Origin: Halieaceae bacterium
GTDB taxonomy: Bacteria > Pseudomonadota > Gammaproteobacteria > Pseudomonadales > Halieaceae
Direction of reading: 5' to 3'
Length of the DNA stretch: 5,733 bases
Assembly (NCBI GenBank): GCA_018666295.1
Contig: JABIZW010000185.1
Location: forward strand, 1 to 5,733
Shown here: positions 4,801-5,733 of the stretch, in pieces
How positions within the stretch are numbered: position 1 is the first letter of the stretch
Layout of the letters: each line of letters starts with the position of its first letter
Position numbers and translations under genes: made by a program
The notes under the pieces: generated by a model
Seen by the model: the letters and a program-made list of their open reading frames with translations, nothing else
Told to the model about the DNA's origin: nothing
Database searches by the model: none

Positions 4801-5733
4801 TCAGACCGGAAATCCTTGATCAGCCAACCAGCTCAGCACTGCGGCACTCGCTTGAGCGGCGAGCTCAGGCTGTCCCATGTAATAGTGGTTCGCGCCTTTA
4901 ATGGTGACCATCGCCTTGCGAGTGTGACCAATTGCTTCAAATAATCGCTCAGTGTGCTGGGGTGTACAGGCGTCGTCGGCTGAATTTCCCACCACTAAAA
5001 CAGGAACAGTGACGCGCCCTAAACTGGTTGGGCCGCAGGCATTTGCGTCATCATAACTCCACTGAGACAACCAACTCCGCAAGGTGCAGAATCGAGCAAG
5101 ACCCACCGGGCCGTTGTTTGCAATGCGTGGGTCACCCAAGTAGCACGTGCCTGGCGCGCGATCATTGGGATCGACACGTGGATCCAGCCAGCGCGGGTCG
5201 GCCATGGTTCCGTGCGTGACAAAGGCAAACTCCTCGTGCTCTCGACCCGCATCGATTAACGCGGCCAATTTATTTTTTACCCAGCTCGTTATTTTTCGAT
5301 TCCGCGCGATCTGGGCCTCGTGATAGCGCACCAAAAATGCATCATCAAACGGCGGATTAATATCCCCCCCGTACAAATCAAGACTGGCGTCACGCAGGGT
5401 TGGATTGCACTCGTCAATCATTGAGGCGTCCAACCATTCGGTCAGCGTGCCGTGGCGCGATACGTGAGCGGCCATCATGATCAGCGCATCTGCTGGGGGC
5501 AACGACACCTGGGTCAAGTCAGGGCCTCCACCACAAGGACTTGAGGTCACTGTCGGACATTCAGCCTGAGACTGATAAAACGCTGAGAGAGAACCACCGC
5601 CACTCCAACCCAGCAACACCACATGCTGATAACCCAGCACCTCCCGAGCGTGCCGCATTGCCGAACCCAAATCCAAGGTGACCTTTTCCATGTTGAGCGC
5701 GTAATCGGCACCACGATAACGGCTATCGCAGGC
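4801..5733 (-). CDS. Alpha/beta hydrolase, N-terminal part cut by the window edge
   Basis: The frame is open from the stop at 4801-4803 to the last base, giving 310 visible residues. An ATG at 5689-5691 is internal: the 14 codons before it read on smoothly into the fold, and a complete protein of this type needs upstream strands and an oxyanion loop that are missing here. Counting from that Met, the nucleophile elbow is GWSGGG with Ser30, the acid is Asp239 or Asp240 in GNSADDACTP, and the base is His269 in KGANHYY. These make a full Ser-Asp-His triad, so an active esterase, lipase-like or C-C bond hydrolase is likely. The 209-residue gap from Ser to acid implies a large cap domain (about 78-225). 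The elbow differs from the GNSMGG typical of meta-cleavage product hydrolases. Expected location is the cytosol, but the N-terminus is unseen. Confidence 0.88.
   Translation of the reverse strand, partial: ACDSRYRGADYALNMEKVTLDLGSAMRHAREVLGYQHVVLLGWSGGGSLSAFYQSQAECPTVTSSPCGGGPDLTQVSLPPADALIMMAAHVSRHGTLTEWLDASMIDECNPTLRDASLDLYGGDINPPFDDAFLVRYHEAQIARNRKITSWVKNKLAALIDAGREHEEFAFVTHGTMADPRWLDPRVDPNDRAPGTCYLGDPRIANNGPVGLARFCTLRSWLSQWSYDDANACGPTSLGRVTVPVLVVGNSADDACTPQHTERLFEAIGHTRKAMVTIKGANHYYMGQPELAAQASAAVLSWLADQGFPV

Noticed and set aside
5689..5691. ATG at 5689-5691 as the true start of the hydrolase
   Set aside because: The frame stays open to the window edge with family-like residues, and the nucleophile would sit only 30 residues from the start, too early for a complete alpha/beta hydrolase.

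Overview
The window looks like a piece of a gammaproteobacterial chromosome, probably from a marine heterotroph. The strongest evidence is a 758-residue malic enzyme that matches the MaeB type (malic enzyme fused to a phosphotransacetylase-like domain) along its whole length. The genes are tightly packed, have good Shine-Dalgarno sites and GC content a little above 50% by eye. A finer placement, for example near the OM60/NOR5 (Halieaceae) group, is only an impression from the gene mix and cannot be proved from this sequence.

Layout. Positions 1-36 are probably the extreme end of an upstream plus-strand gene, followed by an intrinsic terminator at 37-70. Positions 71-315 form the 5' region of maeB, with a purine-rich hairpin candidate. 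maeB runs on the plus strand from 316 to 2592. A 34-bp convergent gap separates it from a minus-strand pair: an Fe(II)/2-oxoglutarate oxygenase of the phytanoyl-CoA dioxygenase (PhyH) family (3930 down to 3040), then an EthD-domain protein (2986 down to 2627). The 162-bp gap 3931-4092 is a divergent control region with a near-perfect 13-bp tandem repeat flanked by a pair of 10-mers. From it a VOC-superfamily (glyoxalase/extradiol fold) gene reads rightward, 4093-4797. It ends 3 bp from the stop of a minus-strand alpha/beta hydrolase (4801 to beyond 5733) that is cut by the window edge.

How the genes may work together. maeB is housekeeping: it decarboxylates malate to pyruvate and supplies NADPH. 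The other four genes resemble an accessory catabolic set: an oxygenase, a small EthD dimeric-barrel protein, a VOC-fold protein and a hydrolase with a large cap. Their substrate cannot be read from the sequence. The PhyH-EthD pair is likely one transcript, and the VOC gene shares its control region. No tRNA, rRNA, CRISPR, insertion sequence or prophage signal was seen. The best candidates for something undescribed are the four-gene catabolic set and the repeat-structured divergent regulatory region.
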